From NCBI GenBank assembly GCA_030834045.1, contig JAURFZ010000057.1:1-8303 (forward strand): a DNA stretch of 8,303 bases. The letters are read 5' to 3'. The stretch comes from Burkholderiales bacterium (GTDB lineage Bacteria > Pseudomonadota > Gammaproteobacteria > Burkholderiales > Burkholderiaceae_A). The notes beneath the pieces are model-generated. The model ran no database searches. It saw only the letters and a list, made by a program, of their open reading frames with translations, and was not told the DNA's origin. How positions within the stretch are numbered: position 1 is the stretch's first letter; every line of letters starts with the position of its first letter. A program made the position numbers and the translations under genes. This document shows, piece after piece, positions 5,431 through 8,303 of the stretch.

Positions 5431-6427
5431 CCTCTTCGGTTGTTGGATAGCGCAGCTGGGCTCGCAGTTCTTTTGCAAGCCGTGTTGATTCAACCTGGCG
5501 GGAATCACGCATGAAACTGGCCATCATTGGACTTACGGTTCCCTTAGCTATTTCAGCCTGAAGTTCTTCTCGTGAGATACGGCGGGGGAAGGCAAGCCCC
5601 TTTGACTCCGCCACCAGATCAAAATAGTCTGCCATTTTTAGGCGCGAGTGATTCACCGCATTGAAGACTCGGCCTGGGCGCCCTCGAAAGAGACTAAGCC
5701 AAGAAAGATGAGCCAGATCTTCGGCATGAATGTGATTGACCCAGACATCGTCCTGCGAGCGTAAGGCAGGCGAGGCCTGCTTAAGTCGATCGATGGGCAG
5801 GCGGTCCTCTGCGATGATCCCCGGGGCTCGAAGCACAGAAAAGCCAAGTCCGCGCCAATAGCCTTCTGCGGACAGTCGCCGAAGGGAGCGCGGCTCGGTG
5901 GCACAACAGGCAGATGTTTCAACAACGTTCTGCCCATTATGGTCGCCATAGACTCCTGTGGTGCTGATGTAGACGCCCCTTGAGTTCTTCGGACCCGTCA
6001 GGTGAGCGGCGCCCCTCGTGCGCTGCCCATGGACGTGTCGAATTTGAAGGCTGAGTCTCTTTGAGCGGGTGTCTGTTGTCATTGCCTGGCCAGCGGCCGA
6101 GGCTCCTTCAGACGGGGGCATTAATACAATCCAGTGCGTGATGATTTTTGCCAGGCGTCTTTGGTCTTCCGGGCGGTCAAGGTCCCAGCCAAGAATAGGG
6201 CAGTGCCGTGCTGCCAGTCCCTTATGCGCCTTGCGGTCGCGACTGGCCAGAAAAGGGTCGTCGGTTGCTGGGGCAAATCGCCTTGCGACGCCAATGAGCC
6301 GATAAGCAAGCTGACCCGAACGGGCCGATGAGGATTCGAGCTGCTGACGAACCAGCCGTTTGCCAACATCGCCAAGCCCAACAATGCCAATTCTTGGCAT
6401 ACGAAATCGACGGGGGAGTGCACGCAT
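5369..6427 (-). CDS. SDR-family NAD(P)-binding protein, YeeZ-like atypical epimerase/dehydratase
   Basis: The 352-residue protein has a Rossmann fold: RIGIVGLGDVG (12-22) contains the GxGxxG dinucleotide motif. Later come YISTTGVYGD (153-162), a LRAPGIIAEDRLP block (199-211) and NHIHAEDLAH (231-240), matching atypical extended SDRs of the YeeZ type. The canonical YxxxK catalytic pair is not seen; the equivalent region reads RRLSAEGYWRG. Reaction and substrate are therefore unknown. I chose the ATG at 6427 because the lead-in RRFRMPRIGIVG resembles that of relatives as I recall them; ATG 6400 is the alternative. Neither has a Shine-Dalgarno, but CATACT lies seven bases before 6427. The frame also extends upstream to 6556 through the cytochrome terminator, which is not credible as coding. 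The last 18 or so residues (RRNKTP to the end) are encoded antisense to greB and look unconserved. Confidence 0.85.
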   Translation of the reverse strand: MRALPRRFRMPRIGIVGLGDVGKRLVRQQLESSSARSGQLAYRLIGVARRFAPATDDPFLASRDRKAHKGLAARHCPILGWDLDRPEDQRRLAKIITHWIVLMPPSEGASAAGQAMTTDTRSKRLSLQIRHVHGQRTRGAAHLTGPKNSRGVYISTTGVYGDHNGQNVVETSACCATEPRSLRRLSAEGYWRGLGFSVLRAPGIIAEDRLPIDRLKQASPALRSQDDVWVNHIHAEDLAHLSWLSLFRGRPGRVFNAVNHSRLKMADYFDLVAESKGLAFPRRISREELQAEIAKGTVSPMMASFMRDSRQVESTRLAKELRAQLRYPTTEEVIRRNKTPISPQSSQTPRAS

Positions 6428-6482
6428 GACTGAGAGTATGTGGCAAATACGATTGGCTCTGACCTGCGGAGAAGACAGGCAT

Positions 6483-6520
6483 AAAAAAACCCCCTGGTGA
6501 ACAACACTCTGGGGGTTTTG
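6483..6520 (-). terminator. Intrinsic terminator of the cytochrome c gene
   Basis: AAAACCCCC (6486-6494) pairs with GGGGGTTTT (6511-6519) around a 16-base loop. On the minus strand the stem is followed by a run of seven T (6489-6483). It lies about 50 bases after the cytochrome stop, and the SDR gene begins about 55 bases beyond it, so it separates the two genes. Confidence 0.85.
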
Positions 6521-6525
6521 ACGAG

Positions 6526-6542
6526 CCCCTGTAAAACAGGGG
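6526..6542 (-). other. Short perfect hairpin in the cytochrome 3' untranslated region
   Basis: CCCCTGT (6526-6532) and ACAGGGG (6536-6542) form a perfect 7-base stem with a 3-base loop. It lies between the cytochrome stop (6568) and the T-run terminator, so the message would end in two stacked hairpins. It has no T run itself, suggesting 3'-end protection rather than termination. Confidence 0.5.
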
Positions 6543-6567
6543 GGCCCGTGCATCAAAAAGAAAGAAG

Positions 6568-6870
6568 TTACTTAACGGTAAGAATGTATTTCGCCATAGT
6601 TAGCGCGTCGGCGTCGGACACTTGAGGATGCGCGGGCATGGGAATAGGGCCCCAGACACCAGCACCGCCTGCCTTGATTTTTTTGGCAAGCTTCTCGGCA
6701 GCACCGCCATCAGCACCGTACTTCGAAGCGACGTCCTTGTAGGCAGGGCCCACCATCTTGCGGGCTTCTGCGTGGCAGGCTACGCAGTTGTATTTTTTAA
6801 CAAGGTCGGCACTGGCATGGGCTGCGCCGGTAAGGGCAAGCATTGAAACAACTAAAACGACTGAACGCAT
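6568..6870 (-). CDS. Small periplasmic class I cytochrome c (c551-like)
   Basis: The 100-residue precursor has a signal peptide (1-19, ending AHA-S), so the mature protein of about 81 residues acts in the periplasm. CVACH (29-33) binds haem covalently through C29 and C32, with H33 as the proximal axial ligand. M78 in GPIPMPAHP is the expected sixth ligand. VGPAYKDVA (40-48) is the usual segment after the haem motif in the c551/c8 group, which shuttles electrons to terminal oxidases or other reductases. The physiological partner is not shown. The ATG at 6870 has a strong ribosome site, GGGAGGAG, upstream. ilvD ends 95 bases upstream on the same strand with no clear terminator between, so read-through is possible. 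A perfect inverted repeat (6904-6921) lies in its upstream region and two hairpins follow the stop. Confidence 0.95.
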   Translation of the reverse strand: MRSVVLVVSMLALTGAAHASADLVKKYNCVACHAEARKMVGPAYKDVASKYGADGGAAEKLAKKIKAGGAGVWGPIPMPAHPQVSDADALTMAKYILTVK

Positions 6871-6903
6871 GAAAATCTCCTCCCTGAAAATATTTTAAAC
6901 AAA

Positions 6904-6921
6904 TCAACTATATTCAGTTGA
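6904..6921. promoter_or_regulatory. Inverted repeat upstream of the cytochrome c gene
   Basis: TCAACT (6904-6909) and AGTTGA (6916-6921) form a perfect 6-base inverted repeat around ATATTC. It is 33 to 51 bases upstream of the cytochrome ATG, where a promoter should lie; a leftward TAAAAT-like -10 is possible just downstream of it (about 6893-6898). It could be an operator. I cannot assign it to a regulator, and its 6-base spacer does not fit FNR. Confidence 0.3.
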
Positions 6922-6965
6922 ACGAATATTGTAGACCAAGAAAGCCCCTTGAAGTTCATAAGAGT

Positions 6966-8303
6966 CTAGATGGCAGCGGCATCCGGATCGGTTACCGCGC
7001 CGCGGCTGGCAGTGGAGGCCAGGGCGGCAAATTTGGCCAGAACCCCCCGGCTGTAACGCGGCGCAGGCTTTGTCCAGGCCGCACGCCTTCGGGCCAAATC
7101 GTCCTCAGGGATATTGAGCTGAATAAGGAGTTTATGGGCATCGATGGTGATGCTGTCACCTTCTTCAATCAGCGCAATGGGTCCACCAACGTAGGCCTCA
7201 GGAGCAACGTGCCCCACAACCATCCCCCAGGTCCCGCCTGAAAAGCGCCCATCTGTAATAAGCCCTACCGACTCGCCAAGACCTTGGCCGATGAGTGCCG
7301 AGGTAGGCGCCAACATTTCACGCATACCTGGACCGCCGCGCGGACCTTCGTAGCGAATAATAACGACATCGCCAGCTTTTATGGACTGCTTCATGATTGC
7401 GGCCATCGCCTCGTCTTCTGAGTTAAAGACACGGGCGGGCCCTGTAATGACCGGGTTCTTTAGGCCCGTAATTTTGGCCACGCAGCCTTCGGGCGAAATA
7501 TTGCCCTTGAGAATCGCGAGGTGCCCTTGCTTGTAGAGCGGCTCGTTGATGGGGCGAATAACGCTCTGGTTTGCCGGTGGCTGATCGGGCACATCTGCGA
7601 GGGTCTCGGCAATGGTCTTGCCCGTAATGGTCAGACAGTCCCCATGCAGCAACCCCGCATTCAGCAGCATCTTCATAACCTGCGGAATACCTCCCACCTC
7701 GTGAAGCTCAGTGATGACGTGCTGACCCGAGGGTTTGAGGTCACAGAACACTGGGGTACGTTGACGAATACGTTCGAAGTCATCAATTGACCACTGAATT
7801 TCAGCAGCGTGCGTAATGGCCAGAAAGTGAAGCACAGCGTTGGTCGAACCCCCTGTGGCCATAATCACTGTGACGGCATTTTCGATGGATTTTCTTGTAA
7901 TGACGTCCCGAGGGCGAATTCCTTTTTTAATGGCCTCGACCAATACCCGTGCAGACTCTGCTGCACTCTCAATGGCTTCGCCATCTTCATTGGCTATGGT
8001 TGAGGAGTAGGGCAGGCTCATACCCATAGCCTCAAAGGCTGAACTCATGGTGTTGGCGGTGTACATTCCGCCACAGGAGCCCGATCCGGGGCAGGCGCGT
8101 TGTTCAATGGCCTTGAAGTCGTCTTTGTTGAGTCGGCCGGCGGTAAACTCGCCCACCGCTTCGAAGGCCGAGACAATTGTGAGATTTTTGCCTTTGTAAT
8201 GGCCCGGCTTGATTGTTCCGCCATAAACGTAAATGGAGGGCACATTGGTTCTGGCCATCGCAATCATGCCTCCAGGCATGTTCTTATCGCAGCCACCAAT
8301 GAC
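6966..8303 (-). CDS. ilvD: Dihydroxy-acid dehydratase, C-terminal 445 residues (5' end beyond window)
   Basis: IlvD dehydrates 2,3-dihydroxy-isovalerate and 2,3-dihydroxy-3-methylvalerate to the 2-keto acids in valine, isoleucine and leucine synthesis, using an Fe-S cluster and a divalent metal. The reading frame is open to the right edge: the first codons give VIGGCDKNMPGG, where C5 of the fragment is the conserved cluster ligand in GGCDK. The second ligand is in CPGSGSCGGMYTANTM (C77 of the fragment). The CPGxGxCGG form, rather than the CPTCGSCSG form of E. coli IlvD, indicates the roughly 560-residue type; the N-terminal 110 to 125 residues lie outside the window. RFSGGTWG (353-360) carries the conserved active-site serine. 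The gene ends in TAG at 6966 and reads towards the cytochrome c gene. No intrinsic terminator is evident after it. Confidence 0.97.
   Translation of the reverse strand, partial: VIGGCDKNMPGGMIAMARTNVPSIYVYGGTIKPGHYKGKNLTIVSAFEAVGEFTAGRLNKDDFKAIEQRACPGSGSCGGMYTANTMSSAFEAMGMSLPYSSTIANEDGEAIESAAESARVLVEAIKKGIRPRDVITRKSIENAVTVIMATGGSTNAVLHFLAITHAAEIQWSIDDFERIRQRTPVFCDLKPSGQHVITELHEVGGIPQVMKMLLNAGLLHGDCLTITGKTIAETLADVPDQPPANQSVIRPINEPLYKQGHLAILKGNISPEGCVAKITGLKNPVITGPARVFNSEDEAMAAIMKQSIKAGDVVIIRYEGPRGGPGMREMLAPTSALIGQGLGESVGLITDGRFSGGTWGMVVGHVAPEAYVGGPIALIEEGDSITIDAHKLLIQLNIPEDDLARRRAAWTKPAPRYSRGVLAKFAALASTASRGAVTDPDAAAI

Noticed and set aside
5431..5455. Possible greB terminator (AACC-TCTTC-GGTT)
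   Set aside because: The stem has only four base pairs and no T run follows.
6428..6556. N-terminal extension of the SDR frame to 6556
   Set aside because: It would translate through the cytochrome terminator and the second hairpin, starts with TTG, and the added residues resemble no known domain.
6935..6955. Possible ilvD terminator (CAAG-N7-CTTG)
   Set aside because: A four-base stem without a T run is too weak to call.
6918..7241. 107-codon plus-strand open frame over the 3' end of ilvD
   Set aside because: It is antisense to well-conserved IlvD sequence, and its composition reflects the complementary strand of that gene.
1..8303. CRISPR arrays, tRNA or rRNA genes, transposases, phage or toxin-antitoxin genes
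   Set aside because: None seen on either strand: no regular direct repeats, no cloverleaf-like segments recognised, and every large open frame is explained by conserved housekeeping proteins.

Overview
This window looks like chromosomal housekeeping DNA from a betaproteobacterium, probably in or near the order Burkholderiales. The inference rests on the protein sequences (a 2Fe-2S type IlvD, a GreB with its conserved tip motif, a YeeZ-like SDR protein, a PdxH) and on a single-domain rubrerythrin placed next to an Fe-S reductase-like gene. GC content looks moderate to high by eye; it was not computed. There is no sign of a phage, insertion sequence, CRISPR array, tRNA or rRNA.

Layout from left to right. 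On the minus strand, a rubrerythrin gene (401-823) is followed by an iron-sulfur protein gene (1-238) that runs off the left edge. A strong imperfect hairpin lies between them. A 298-base divergent region (824-1121), rich in inverted repeats and with one good Fur-box candidate, separates these from a plus-strand cluster. That cluster is pdxH (PLP synthesis), a YcbL/glyoxalase II-type metallo-hydrolase, fpr (ferredoxin-NADP reductase) and chrA (chromate transporter). The genes are tightly spaced or overlapping and end at a bidirectional terminator (4609-4640). On the other side of that terminator is a 49-residue exported peptide on the minus strand, divergent from greB.

The right half is mostly minus strand. 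Read in the direction of transcription, it has ilvD (partial, entering from the right edge), a small periplasmic c-type cytochrome ending in two stacked hairpins, and an SDR-family NAD(P)-binding protein. The SDR gene is convergent with greB and its last 62 bases lie on the 3' end of greB.

A loose theme on the left is iron, redox and oxidative-stress handling: rubrerythrin with an Fe-S partner, a flavin-dependent PdxH, a thioester hydrolase, the NADPH-ferredoxin reductase and the chromate transporter. The genes on the right are core metabolism and respiration. I found no convincing new defence or mobile system. The points most worth a second look are the Fur-like palindrome and hairpin at the rubrerythrin locus, several genes without Shine-Dalgarno sites that have -10-like hexamers just upstream of the start codon, the fpr-chrA overlap with a non-ATG start, the tiny exported peptide, and the greB/SDR antisense overlap.
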